From positions 868,001-932,000 of the forward strand of contig NZ_JANIFJ010000001.1 of assembly GCF_024519155.1 (NCBI RefSeq): a stretch of 64,000 bases of DNA, in the 5' to 3' direction. Origin of the DNA: Mangrovibrevibacter kandeliae. GTDB taxonomy: Bacteria; Pseudomonadota; Alphaproteobacteria; Rhizobiales; Rhizobiaceae. A program made the translations under genes and the position numbers. The notes under the pieces were generated by a model. The model searched no databases. It was not told where the DNA came from and worked only from the letters and a program-made list of their open reading frames with translations. This document shows, in pieces, positions 37,891 to 48,254 of the stretch (position 1 is its first letter; the number at the start of each line of letters is the position of its first letter).

Positions 37891-38406
37891 TCAACCACCC
37901 CCGAACGGAAACGACGCGGCCCGCTCCCACGGGCCGCCTCTGTAGTGCCAGAGGTCGAGACCGATGGCGCGCGACGTCCATGGCGAGAACGCGGCGCGCA
38001 GCTCGGCGTGGTCCTGCCTCGCCCGGCCGGCGTCGACCTTGTTCTGCACCGTCACATGCGGCTGGAAGGGCTGGCGATCCTGCGGTGTGAGCCATTCGGC
38101 GAAGCGCTGAGCCAGCCGCAGGCGCAGGTCGAGAAGGCGAGGGCTGTCGAGCGCGAAGGCGTTGCCGCGCCCGATGAAACGAACGCCCGTGACATCGACG
38201 TCGAACGGCAGCGTCTGCTCCGTTGAAGCATGCAGCACCGACACGACGGTCGCACGCGCGGCACCGGGAAGCTTGTGAAACAGCGTCAAATGCGCAGGCA
38301 CACGGTTCCGCTCCGGCGGGAACAGTCGCCTGCGGGCCGCCTCGAACCGCGTCAGGCTCGCCTCGTCGAGCGCGAGCGTCATGATCAGCGGGGCGCTAAC
38401 GTCCAA
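37891..38406 (-). CDS. 2'-5' RNA ligase family protein (ThpR-like)
   Basis: Two-histidine phosphoesterase fold protein of about 171 residues. Both catalytic HxTx motifs are present: HLTLFH near residue 40 and HVTVQN near residue 122. Members ligate 2'-5' RNA or open 2',3'-cyclic phosphates, and the cellular substrate is unknown. Homologues begin with SAPLILTLALDEAS, which favours the TTG at 38406. The ATG at 38382 would trim eight residues. No clear ribosome-binding site supports either start. Its last codons contain an 8-bp inverted repeat (37916-37937) that may also end aspS transcription. Confidence 0.88.
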   Translation of the reverse strand: MDVSAPLIMTLALDEASLTRFEAARRRLFPPERNRVPAHLTLFHKLPGAARATVVSVLHASTEQTLPFDVDVTGVRFIGRGNAFALDSPRLLDLRLRLAQRFAEWLTPQDRQPFQPHVTVQNKVDAGRARQDHAELRAAFSPWTSRAIGLDLWHYRGGPWERAASFPFGGG

Positions 38407-38463
38407 CGGGCAGGCCGCGGTCAAGCCGCCGCACGGGTCGCGCGGCGGCCTGGGCACTCCGTC

Positions 38464-39642
38464 TTACTCCGCGTCTGCGTCGTTCGCCGTCACCTGCAGC
38501 TGCAGCACCGTCGGCAAGGTCTGCGGCGCGCCCATGGCCGCGCCGATGATCTGGGTCGCCGGCACCGGCTTGTCCGGGTCGATCGAAATCGTCAGCGACT
38601 GCGGGTCGTTGAGGAAGGTCGTGACCGCATTGGTGACCTGTTGTTGGAACTCCGGGTTCTGCAGGTAGCCGAGCACCATCGGCAGCGCGCCGGTGAGCGA
38701 CTGCACCAGTTCGTCGTGCGACTGGTTGTTCTGCTTGGCGTAGTAGTCGAGCAGCTTCGGCGTCAGCGAATGGTCGACATAGGCGAGTTCGAGCGAACCG
38801 AGGTTCAGCTGCGAGATCAGGCCGAGGATCGCCATGCCCGAGGCCTGGTTGCTCTCGGGGTTCGACATCATCTGCTGCTGGATCTGCGCCAGCGACTGGA
38901 TGAAGGACGGCGTGTAGCCGCCGAGCAGGTAGCTGAAGGTGAAGGTGCCGGCCTGCGGCACGTCGATTTCCAAGGGGTCGAGCGTCAGCTCGCCGCTCTT
39001 GGGATTCCAGCTGCCGGAGCCCGAAATCGAGCCGCTCAGCTGCGGGTAGCCGAGCTCCTTCATCACCTCGGCGCCCTCATCGGACTTGCCGGCGGTGAAG
39101 TCGGCGTTGAAGCTGCCGAGGTTGAAATCCGTCGCATAGCCGTCGCCGTCGGCGCTGTTGGTGATCTCCGTGCCCTCGAGGGTGAACACCTGCTCGCCCG
39201 CTTCCTCGATCGCCACGTTGGCGACGGCGGCGCGGTCGAAGTAGACCGGTGCCACCGTCTTGGCGCCGGTGCCGGCGATCTGCAGGCCTTCGATCACCAT
39301 GCCGTTCGCCACCGTGTGCACGTCGTCCTTGGTCACGTCGATGTCGTCGAACGGCACGCGCTTCACCGTCCAGCCTTCGGCGTCCGAGCCGGTGACGCCC
39401 TCGAAGGTGATGTCGCCGAGGGTCGCCGTTTCGCCGTTGTCGACGACGGCAAGGCCTTTCAGCACGACGTCGTCGCCCGAGGCTTCGGTACCGGTGTAGG
39501 TCACGGTCAGGCCCTGCTTGGCCGCGACGTCCTTCAGACGGGTACCAAAAGCGTCGGCATCGGCGGCCAGCGCCGTCGAGGAACTCAAGGCTGCAAGAAG
39601 GAGCGAGCCGGCAACAACACGTCGCGCAAGCGAGATACGCAT
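38464..39642 (-). CDS. Large exported protein of unknown function
   Basis: I do not recognise the family with certainty. The 392 residues begin with a signal peptide (MRISLARRVVAGSLLLAALSSSTALA). The mature part is acidic and rich in Gly/Thr/Val strands alternating with short turns (about 25-260: LKGLAVVDNGETATLGDITFEG, GSGSWNPKSGELTLDPLEID). A more helical segment follows (about 265-350, FIQSLAQIQQQMMSN). The repetitive beta pattern is reminiscent of AsmA-like or DUF945/DUF2125 periplasmic proteins, but this is only an impression. It lies 57 bases upstream-side of the RNA-ligase gene end and is divergent from parC. ATG 39642 is preferred, with AAAGG six bases upstream. Confidence 0.75.
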   Translation of the reverse strand: MRISLARRVVAGSLLLAALSSSTALAADADAFGTRLKDVAAKQGLTVTYTGTEASGDDVVLKGLAVVDNGETATLGDITFEGVTGSDAEGWTVKRVPFDDIDVTKDDVHTVANGMVIEGLQIAGTGAKTVAPVYFDRAAVANVAIEEAGEQVFTLEGTEITNSADGDGYATDFNLGSFNADFTAGKSDEGAEVMKELGYPQLSGSISGSGSWNPKSGELTLDPLEIDVPQAGTFTFSYLLGGYTPSFIQSLAQIQQQMMSNPESNQASGMAILGLISQLNLGSLELAYVDHSLTPKLLDYYAKQNNQSHDELVQSLTGALPMVLGYLQNPEFQQQVTNAVTTFLNDPQSLTISIDPDKPVPATQIIGAAMGAPQTLPTVLQLQVTANDADAE

Positions 39643-39878
39643 GGGAAGGCCTTTCAGCACGAGAGCGAGAGCAACAAGCTCAGGGAGCCAGTTTGACGCG
39701 CACTATCTATGGTGCCCGCGACGTCCGGACAGGGCGGGTCGGGCACCGTTCGCCGGCTGTGTAGCAGGTTTCCACGACAGGGCGATATGGCGCGCGGCGC
39801 TTGCAAATGCGGGGACTGCCCTGGGTAAAACGCCGTTCACCGCTTGTTCCGGCTGCGACGGCACGTTAACCCTCGGGC

Positions 39879-42128
<2,250 letters not shown>

Positions 42129-42129
42129 G

Positions 42130-42566
42130 GTGTCCGAACTTCGCGACTACTTTGCCGAGATGTACGTCGCAGGAGTCTTGGCCGATCGCGGGTGGGATAT
42201 CTATTTCCCGAGGCGAGACAAAGCTTCGACATGATCGTCAGTCGGCAGGACGAGGGTGTCTGCGTGGTCCGTCCGGTTCAGGTCAAAGGCAAGTACGCGA
42301 GCGACGGCAAGACTGCGAAGGCTCGCTACGGTTATGTTGGAGCGCTGACGGCGCTGCACGAGGACATGATCCTCGCGATTCCCTTCTTCACGTCGTCAAG
42401 TGCTGCCGCGCCGCTCATGACGGCTTGGATGCCGCGCGCAACGATCAAGGCGTCCAGCCGCGGCTGGGCGTGCGAGCCCGCTCGCTACGACGATGGTCCG
42501 AAGTCCCGGCGCGACTTCGCCATATATTTCGATGCAGCGGGTCTGGAAAGACTTACAGCTCGCTGA
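42130..42566 (+). pseudogene. Frameshifted PD-(D/E)XK nuclease-like gene
   Basis: Two overlapping frames together read as one small protein of about 145 residues. The first, from a GTG at 42130, gives SELRDYFAEMYVAGVLADRGWDIYFPRRDK and then hits a TGA at 42232. The second resumes one frame off at FDMIVSRQ and runs to 42566. Joined, they show an E (AEMY), a D (FDMIV) and QVK (VRPVQVKGKY) in PD-(D/E)XK order, as in Hjc- or Vsr-like nucleases. Loss of one G in a GACAAAGGC-like sequence would explain the break. Codons such as GGA, AGG, AAA and TTG are commoner here than in neighbours, suggesting transfer. A sequencing error or a -1 slip cannot be ruled out. Confidence 0.6.
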
Positions 42567-42579
42567 AGCTCGGCGTTGT

Positions 42580-43329
42580 TCAACTCGCGCCGTAGCGTTC
42601 CCAGCCCTTGGGATGCAGGTGCTCCTGCGGCTGGAAGCGGATCTTGTAGTCCATCTTCTGCGAGCCATCGACCCAGTAGCCGAGATAGAGATAGGGCAGG
42701 CCGAGCTGACGCGTGCGCTCGATGTGGTCGAGGATCATGTAGCTGCCGAGGCTGCGGTCGCTCTCGGCCGGTTCGAAGAACGAGTAGACCATCGACAGCC
42801 CGTCGCCCATGACGTCGCTGAGCGCGACGGCGACGAGGTCGCGATCCGAGCGCGGCGTGAACGACGAATCGGGACCTCTGCGACGGTATTGGATGACCCG
42901 GGTGTCGACCTGGCTGTCCTCCACCATCATCGCGTAGTCGAGCACCGACATCTCGGACATGCCGCCCCCGGCGTGGCGCGTTTCGAGATAGCGGCGGAAC
43001 AGCGCGTACTGCTCGCTCGACGGATCGTTGTCGAGCATGCGCCCGACGAGGTCGCCATTGCGGGCGAGCACCCGCTTCATGGACTTTGACGGCTGGAACT
43101 CGTCGACCAGGATCCGCACGGAGACGCAGGCCCGGCAGCGCTCGCAGGCCGGGCGGTAGGCGATGTTCTGGCTGCGGCGGAAGCCGCCCTGGGTGAGGAG
43201 GTCGAGGAGATCCGGTGCGCGATCGCCGATCAGATGGGTGAAGACCTTCCGCTCGTGCTGGCCGGGCAGGTACGGGCAGGGCGACGGAGAGGTCAGGAAG
43301 AACTGCGGCGTCTGCGGCTGTACTGTCAT
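42580..43329 (-). CDS. bpt: Aspartate/glutamate leucyltransferase (arginyltransferase family)
   Basis: N-end-rule enzyme that adds Leu (or Arg) to N-terminal acidic residues, marking proteins for ClpS/ClpAP. The 249 residues contain [17 protein letters not shown] near the N-terminus and the cysteine-rich [17 protein letters not shown]. They also contain [22 protein letters not shown] near the end, all typical of bacterial Bpt. The ATG at 43329 gives the family length, and the longer frame to 43410 is excluded because it covers the promoter. It sits 200 bases downstream of the RDD gene with its own predicted promoter. Confidence 0.93.
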   Translation of the reverse strand: MTVQPQTPQFFLTSPSPCPYLPGQHERKVFTHLIGDRAPDLLDLLTQGGFRRSQNIAYRPACERCRACVSVRILVDEFQPSKSMKRVLARNGDLVGRMLDNDPSSEQYALFRRYLETRHAGGGMSEMSVLDYAMMVEDSQVDTRVIQYRRRGPDSSFTPRSDRDLVAVALSDVMGDGLSMVYSFFEPAESDRSLGSYMILDHIERTRQLGLPYLYLGYWVDGSQKMDYKIRFQPQEHLHPKGWERYGAS

Positions 43330-43347
43330 CGGTGCGGGATCGTCCTC

Positions 43348-43362
43348 ACACGAGTCTCGTGT
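43348..43362. promoter_or_regulatory. Palindrome in the bpt leader
   Basis: ACACGAG-A-CTCGTGT on the minus strand is a perfect 7+7 palindrome with a one-base centre. It lies 18 bases upstream of the bpt start and just downstream of the predicted transcription start, so it may be an operator. Confidence 0.45.
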
Positions 43363-43381
43363 CGTCGCCGACAGGGCTCGG

Positions 43382-43410
43382 ATTAAATCACAGCGCCCGC
43401 ACCGCTTCAA
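43382..43410 (-). promoter_or_regulatory. Candidate sigma-70 promoter for bpt
   Basis: Minus-strand TTGAAG (43410-43405), exactly 17 bases, TTTAAT (43387-43382). Transcription would start near 43375, giving a leader of about 46 bases that contains the palindrome at 43348-43362. Confidence 0.55.
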
Positions 43411-43530
43411 CGCCGTGGTGAGCCGCTCAGGGCACCGCCTGGAAAGGAGCCCTCAGGGCGAGCGAGGCGACGCTCCCGGGCGCTGGAAAAGCCGAGGGCC
43501 AGACGCGCCTTGCGGGCGCGCAGCCAAGCC

Positions 43531-44004
43531 TTACCGGTCGCGTACGACGACTGTGCCGAGCAGGAGGTCGTGCAGGAGCTGCTTGCGCGCCGTCACCAGG
43601 CCGACGAGGAGGAGCAGCGGGGTCAGCAGCGAGTGCGCGGCCCAGAACAGCACGCCGTGCAGGACCGCCAGCGGCGGGTCGACCCGTCCGCCGTCCAGCC
43701 GTTCCAGCCGGAGACCCATCAGGCGCATGCCGGGGGAGGCCTGCTCGGAGCCGCCGACCGTGAGGCCGACATAAAGGATCGCCATCAGCGGCCAGAGGAT
43801 GCCGAACAGCAGCCAGGACAGACCGAGCGTGACGATCCCGAGAAGTGCCACGACGACATAGGCGGCAGCCGTCAGGACCAGGAGCAGCGTGTAGTCGAAG
43901 AGAAAGGCGAAGATCCGCCGCGTCCGCACGCCGCGATACAGGCGCACGTCGTCGAGGTCGCTCCGCAGCGGGTGGTGGAGGGAAGCGGCGTCGGTCTGCG
44001 TCAT
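43531..44004 (-). CDS. RDD family membrane protein
   Basis: The 157 residues have an RDD-type arrangement: an arginine-aspartate region before the first helix (TRRIFAFLFDYTLLLVL), a second helix (GLSWLLFGILWPLMAILY), a middle phrase SPGMRLMGLRLERLDGG and two C-terminal helices ending KQLLHDLLLGTVVV. The function of the family is largely unknown, and some members affect Na+/H+ tolerance. It follows hemB by 78 bases on the same strand and may share its transcript. Confidence 0.9.
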   Translation of the reverse strand: MTQTDAASLHHPLRSDLDDVRLYRGVRTRRIFAFLFDYTLLLVLTAAAYVVVALLGIVTLGLSWLLFGILWPLMAILYVGLTVGGSEQASPGMRLMGLRLERLDGGRVDPPLAVLHGVLFWAAHSLLTPLLLLVGLVTARKQLLHDLLLGTVVVRDR

Positions 44005-44082
44005 CGTCGGGTCGCCTCTGGGTGAACTATGGGCTGCCGTCCAAGATGGGGGCGGATGCGAGCGCGCGCAACATCGGTGCGG

Positions 44083-45114
44083 TCAGCGGCGCCCCAGCGC
44101 CTCCGCCACGCGGGGCGCGAAGTAGGTGAGGGTGCCGGCCGCCCCGGCACGCTTGAACGCCGCGAGGCTTTCCATCATCGCCTTGTCCCCGTCCAGCCAG
44201 CCGTTGCCGGCGGCCGCCATGATCATCGCGTACTCCCCCGAAGTCTGGTAGGCGAAGGTCGGCACGCCGAGTTCGCGCGACAGGCGCGAGACGATGTCGA
44301 GATAGGGCATGCCCGGCTTGACCATGATCATGTCGGCGCCTTCGGCGAGATCCTGCGTGGCCTCGCGCAGCGCCTCGTCGGCGTTGCCGAAGTCCATCTG
44401 ATAGGTGCGCTTGTCGCCCTTCAGGATGCCGCCGGAGCCGACCGCGTCGCGGAAGGGCCCGTAGAAGGCCGAAGCGTACTTCGCCGAATAGGACATGATG
44501 AGCGTGTCGCGCAGACCGTCGGCATCGAGCGCCTGACGGATCAGTGCGACGCGCCCGTCCATCATGTCGGACGGCCCGACGATGTCGCAGCCGGCCTCCG
44601 CCTGGACCAGCGCCTGGCGCATCAGCGCCTCCACGGACCGGTCGTTGTCGATGCGTCCATCGACGAGGATGCCGTCATGGCCGTGCGAGGTGTAGGGGTC
44701 GAGGGCGACGTCGGTCATGATGCCGATCTGCGGCACGGTCTCCTTGATCGCCCGGCACGCCCGGCAGACGAGATTGCCCGGGTTGAACGCCTCGCTGCCC
44801 GCCGCGTCGCGGCGGGTGCCCTCCGTGTAGGGAAACAGCGCGATCACCGGTATGCCGAGGTCTCGTGCCGCGCGCGCCGCCTCGACGCAGCGCGCGACGC
44901 TCATCCGGAAGACGCCGGGCATGGAGGGCACCGGCTGATCGTTCCCGTCGCCCTCGCGCACGAAGATCGGCCAGATCAGGTCGTTTGCCGACACTTCGGT
45001 CTCGCGCACCAGCCGCCGCGACCAGTCGTGCTGGCGCAGCCGGCGCATTCGCAGGCCGCCGGTCGCGGTGTCGATGCGCCCGCTGATGTCGTCCAGACCA
45101 AGTGGGTTCTGCAT
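44083..45114 (-). CDS. hemB: Porphobilinogen synthase (delta-aminolevulinic acid dehydratase)
   Basis: Condenses two ALA molecules to porphobilinogen for heme and related tetrapyrroles. The 343 residues include the metal-site region DVALDPYTSHGHDG, where Asp and Ala replace the three zinc-binding cysteines, indicating a Mg2+-type enzyme. The two active-site lysines are visible at YSAKYASAFYG (near 211) and MVKPGMPYLD (near 266). The ATG at 45114 is followed by MQNPLGLDDISGR. The frame extends further upstream, but that part is antisense to the DUF6163-like gene. Confidence 0.96.
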   Translation of the reverse strand: MQNPLGLDDISGRIDTATGGLRMRRLRQHDWSRRLVRETEVSANDLIWPIFVREGDGNDQPVPSMPGVFRMSVARCVEAARAARDLGIPVIALFPYTEGTRRDAAGSEAFNPGNLVCRACRAIKETVPQIGIMTDVALDPYTSHGHDGILVDGRIDNDRSVEALMRQALVQAEAGCDIVGPSDMMDGRVALIRQALDADGLRDTLIMSYSAKYASAFYGPFRDAVGSGGILKGDKRTYQMDFGNADEALREATQDLAEGADMIMVKPGMPYLDIVSRLSRELGVPTFAYQTSGEYAMIMAAAGNGWLDGDKAMMESLAAFKRAGAAGTLTYFAPRVAEALGRR

Positions 45115-45148
45115 GTCCGTCGTCCGCGCCGTCCTTGAAGTGCGCGGG

Positions 45149-45177
45149 ACCATAGGCGGAGCCGGCGCGCCAAACAA
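45149..45177 (-). promoter_or_regulatory. Candidate sigma-70 promoter for hemB
   Basis: Minus-strand TTGTTT (45177-45172), 17 bases, TATGGT (45154-45149). The predicted leader is about 28 bases. Confidence 0.55.
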
Positions 45178-45223
45178 TCGGCGGCTTGCCGTGAGAAGGC
45201 TGTTGGTCCGCTGCGCTGCGCGA

Positions 45224-45253
45224 TTGACGCTCGCGGCTCTGCGCCGGTAGCGT
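45224..45253 (+). promoter_or_regulatory. Candidate promoter for the DUF6163-like gene
   Basis: TTGACG at 45224, 18 bases, TAGCGT at 45248. Confidence 0.4.
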
Positions 45254-45309
45254 CGCCGCGCCGGCGTTTCGTGGTCGATGCCGGGCGTACGATGCGTGAG
45301 GACGAGCGG

Positions 45310-45807
45310 ATGGCGGATGTACCGGCGACAGTTGGACGCGCCGCTCGCGTCGAACCGCGCTCCGGCGCGGCGGGCGTGCCTCAGGCCGCCGGCGCGGCGG
45401 AGCGGGCCGGTCCGCGGCCGATGCTGCCGCAGCGCCTGGTCGCCGGCTTCTGCCGCCTTGCGGGGCTGGCGCTCTTTGCCGCCGGGATCGGCTTCTGGAT
45501 CCGCATCGTCGGCTTCTATGACGGCCCGCTGTGGCGCTTCGATCTGATGCCGCCGTGGTGGAAGGCGGCGGCGGCGACGCTCGCCGTGCTTTATCCGGTG
45601 GCCGGCGTCGGACTCTGGATGGCCGTGTCCTGGGGCGTCGTGCTGTGGGTTCTCGTCGCCGGCGTCGAGGCCGTGATGCATCTCGGCTTCCCCACGCTCT
45701 TCGGCGGAGGCCGTCTTGCCGTTGCCTTGAACGCCGCGGGCCTCCTCGGCCTCGTCGTGCTGCGGCTCGCGATGCATCGACGCCGAAGCACAAGCCTTAA
45801 CGGGTGA
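45310..45807 (+). CDS. DUF6163-like membrane protein
   Basis: The 165 residues have a polar N-terminal 40, then about four membrane helices (GFCRLAGLALFAAGIGFWIRIVG, AAATLAVLYPVAGVGLWMAV, GVVLWVLVAGVEAVMHLG and ALNAAGLLGLVVLRLAM). I believe this is the DUF6163 family often found upstream of ldtR in Hyphomicrobiales, and no function is known. Start: GAGGA lies eight bases before the ATG at 45310. ATGs at 45292 and a GTG at 45271 are alternatives. Confidence 0.8.
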   Translation: MADVPATVGRAARVEPRSGAAGVPQAAGAAERAGPRPMLPQRLVAGFCRLAGLALFAAGIGFWIRIVGFYDGPLWRFDLMPPWWKAAAATLAVLYPVAGVGLWMAVSWGVVLWVLVAGVEAVMHLGFPTLFGGGRLAVALNAAGLLGLVVLRLAMHRRRSTSLNG

Positions 45808-45957
45808 GACGAAGCGTTAAACACGAAATGCGCTTCGTCAGTTAAACTCACTGTTAAGGCTGGACTTTAAGTCGAATTTTAGCCGGGCGCGCTATTGTTG
45901 CTCTCAAGATCGGGTCGAAATAGAACACTGATCAAAAGCAACAGCGGAGACAATACT
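45808..45957. promoter_or_regulatory. AT-rich ldtR control region with repeats
   Basis: A perfect 9-bp inverted repeat (GACGAAGCG at 45808 and its complement at 45831) is followed by GTTAA-type repeats: GTTAAAC at 45816 and 45841, GTTAAGG at 45853. A candidate promoter is TTGCTC (45898), 17 bases, TAGAAC (45921), giving a leader of about 25 bases with GCGGAGA before the ldtR ATG. The repeats sit upstream of -35, where an autoregulator could bind. Confidence 0.45.
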
Positions 45958-46470
45958 ATGAGCGCCAATCGTAGCATCCGGGAGCCCGTCGCGGTCGCGG
46001 AAGAGAAGACCGAGCTGAAGGGCCTGTACCTCGAGACCCTGCAGCTGGTGGAGCGTCTGCATCGCCGCCTGCTCGACGTCATCAAGGACGAGTTCGACCG
46101 GGCCGGCCGCACCGACATCAATGCCGTGCAGGCGCTGCTCCTGTTCAACATCGGCGACGCGGTGCTGACCGCCGGCGAACTGCGCTCGCGTGGCTTCTAC
46201 CTCGGCTCCAACGTCTCCTACAATCTGAAGAAGCTCGTCGATCTCGGCTTCATCGACCACCAGCGCTCCCGCGTCGACCGCCGCGCCGTCCGCGTTTCGC
46301 TGACCAAGGCCGGCCAGGAAGTGGCCGAGATCGTGGGCGACCTCTACAACCGCCACATCGGCTCGATCGACAAGGTCGGCGGTCTCGACGAGCAGGAGTT
46401 CCAGAAGATGAACAAGGCCCTGCAGCGCCTCGACCGCTTCTGGAACGACCAGATCCTCTACCGTCTCTGA
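45958..46470 (+). CDS. ldtR: MarR family transcriptional regulator LdtR
   Basis: Winged-helix dimeric regulator of 170 residues, with an N-terminal helix (LYLETLQLVERLHRRLLDVIKDEF), the helix-turn-helix (TAGELRSRGFYLGSNVSYNLKKLVDLGFI) and a wing (DRRAVRVSLTKAGQEV). In Liberibacter, LdtR activates the adjacent L,D-transpeptidase gene and affects osmotic tolerance. The same pairing here supports the name. The ATG at 45958 has a good ribosome site. No conserved cysteine redox switch is visible. Confidence 0.92.
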   Translation: MSANRSIREPVAVAEEKTELKGLYLETLQLVERLHRRLLDVIKDEFDRAGRTDINAVQALLLFNIGDAVLTAGELRSRGFYLGSNVSYNLKKLVDLGFIDHQRSRVDRRAVRVSLTKAGQEVAEIVGDLYNRHIGSIDKVGGLDEQEFQKMNKALQRLDRFWNDQILYRL

Positions 46471-46723
46471 CGGCAGCCTTCGGCTCCGCAGTTGCTCTCA
46501 CGAGCTGTCGCGCCCTCGACGAGGGGTGCGGCGGCTCGTCGCCGTTTCGTCGCGGCCTTGTGACCGCCCAAACCCTCGCTACATCCACGCTTTGGCCATA
46601 TTGGTGTGGCTTGAGGACAAGGCGGCGGACATGTGTCGATCCGCCTCCCGAAATTTCCGTTTCGTTAACCATAGTGCGGCAGTGTGCGGCGCACGGAGCG
46701 GGACCGAGCGACGAGGATGACGG

Positions 46724-48055
46724 ATGGCGATGGGTAACGGCGGCTCCGCGACGAACGCAATTTCGCGGCGGGCGCTGCTCGCCGGCGCCGCTGCCGCAGG
46801 CGCGGCTGTGATGTTGCCCGGCGCGGCCTTCGCGCAGGAAGCGCTGAACGACATTCTCTTCGCGCCGACGCGCGGCAACTGGAACGACCAGTTCGACACG
46901 CGTTCGACCGGCCAGCGGACGGTCGCGACAAACCAGCCGGTGTTCTCGCCGGAGACCGTCGCCGACATGCAGCAGGCGGAGGGCACCTACCGTCAGATCG
47001 TCATGAACGGCGGCTGGCCGATGGTGCCGGAGGACGCCAAGCTGCAGCTCGGCGTGCAGAGCCAGTCGGTCTCGATCCTGCGCCAGCGGCTGATCGTCTC
47101 CGGCGACCTGCCGGCCTCGGCCGGCACCGCGCCCGCCTTCGACACCTTCGTCGATGCTGCTGTGAAGCGGTTCCAGGCCCGCCACGGCCTGCCGGGCGAT
47201 GGCGTCGTCTCGACCTATACCTTCAAGGCACTGAACGTTCTGGCCAACATCCGGCTCGGTCAGCTGCAGACCAATGTCGTCCGGCTGCAGTCGATGTCGG
47301 GCTATCTCGGCGACCGCTTCGTGATGGTCAACATCCCGGCGGCCTCGATCGAGGCGGTGGAGGGCGGACGCGTCGTGCAGCGGCACACCGCGATCGTCGG
47401 CAAGATCGATCGGCAGACGCCGATCCTGAACTCCAAGATCACCAACCTCCAGCTCAATCCCTACTGGCATGCACCGGCGTCCATCGTAAAGAAGGACATC
47501 ATCCCGCTCATGCAGAAGGATCCGACCTATCTGAAGCGGAACGACATCCACATCTTCGCCAAGGACGGCACCGAGATCCCGCCGGAGTCGATCAACTGGA
47601 ACAGCGATGACGCCGTCCAGTACCTGTTCCGGCAGGAGCCGGGCAAGAACAACGCGATGTCGTCGGTGAAGATCAACTTCCCGAATCCCTATGCGGTCTA
47701 CATGCACGACACGCCGCAGCAGAGCCTGTTCTCCGAGCTGATGCGGTTCGAATCGTCCGGTTGCGTGCGCGTCCAGAACGTGCGCGACCTCATCGTCTGG
47801 CTGGCGCGTGACACCGGCGGCTGGGATCGTCAGGCGATCGAGCGGGTCATCGCCTCGCGGCAGAACCAGAACGTCGACCTCGCCGAGCCGGTGCCGGTGT
47901 ACTTCACCTACATCACCGCCTGGGCCACCGATCCGACGGTCGTCCAGTTCCGCGACGACATCTACCACCGCGACGGCGCCGAGCAGCTGGCGATGGGCGA
48001 TCTGAAGGCCACGGCCTATGCCGGCGGCGAACAGGTGGACGACATCCCCTTCTGA
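46724..48055 (+). CDS. L,D-transpeptidase with peptidoglycan-binding domain (LdtP-like)
   Basis: Forms 3-3 crosslinks or attaches proteins to peptidoglycan. The 443 residues start with a twin-arginine-like export signal (SRRALLAGAAAAGAAVML to AFA), a peptidoglycan-binding helical region (about 110-165, SVSILRQRL to GDGVVSTYTFKALN) and a YkuD catalytic domain (about 205-375) with the catalytic HDTPQQSLF and SSGCVRV cysteine motif. It lies 253 bases downstream of ldtR, its likely regulator, and ends at a strong terminator. The gap contains a GTTAAC at 46664 similar to the ldtR repeats, but no convincing -35/-10 was found. Confidence 0.93.
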   Translation: MAMGNGGSATNAISRRALLAGAAAAGAAVMLPGAAFAQEALNDILFAPTRGNWNDQFDTRSTGQRTVATNQPVFSPETVADMQQAEGTYRQIVMNGGWPMVPEDAKLQLGVQSQSVSILRQRLIVSGDLPASAGTAPAFDTFVDAAVKRFQARHGLPGDGVVSTYTFKALNVLANIRLGQLQTNVVRLQSMSGYLGDRFVMVNIPAASIEAVEGGRVVQRHTAIVGKIDRQTPILNSKITNLQLNPYWHAPASIVKKDIIPLMQKDPTYLKRNDIHIFAKDGTEIPPESINWNSDDAVQYLFRQEPGKNNAMSSVKINFPNPYAVYMHDTPQQSLFSELMRFESSGCVRVQNVRDLIVWLARDTGGWDRQAIERVIASRQNQNVDLAEPVPVYFTYITAWATDPTVVQFRDDIYHRDGAEQLAMGDLKATAYAGGEQVDDIPF

Positions 48056-48086
48056 TCGCTTCCGTCGCAGAACCCGACTGTAGGCG

Positions 48087-48124
48087 AGCCGGAGGCGGAA
48101 ACGTCTCCGGCTTCGTCGTTTCTG
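48087..48124 (+). terminator. Intrinsic terminator of the L,D-transpeptidase gene
   Basis: An 11-bp stem (48087-48112, one G-U pair) closed by a GAAA tetraloop is followed by the T-rich TTCGTCGTTTCT. This is the cleanest terminator in the window. Confidence 0.7.
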
Positions 48125-48254
48125 CGCAAGCCATTCGACCGCCGGACATTGGATGGTACCGGCCGCGGTCCTGTGCTATCGGGCCGCGCATCCGAACGTA
48201 GCCTGTGCCGACGTCACCCGCACGCCGACGTCATGCCGATCCAGGAGCCGCCTC

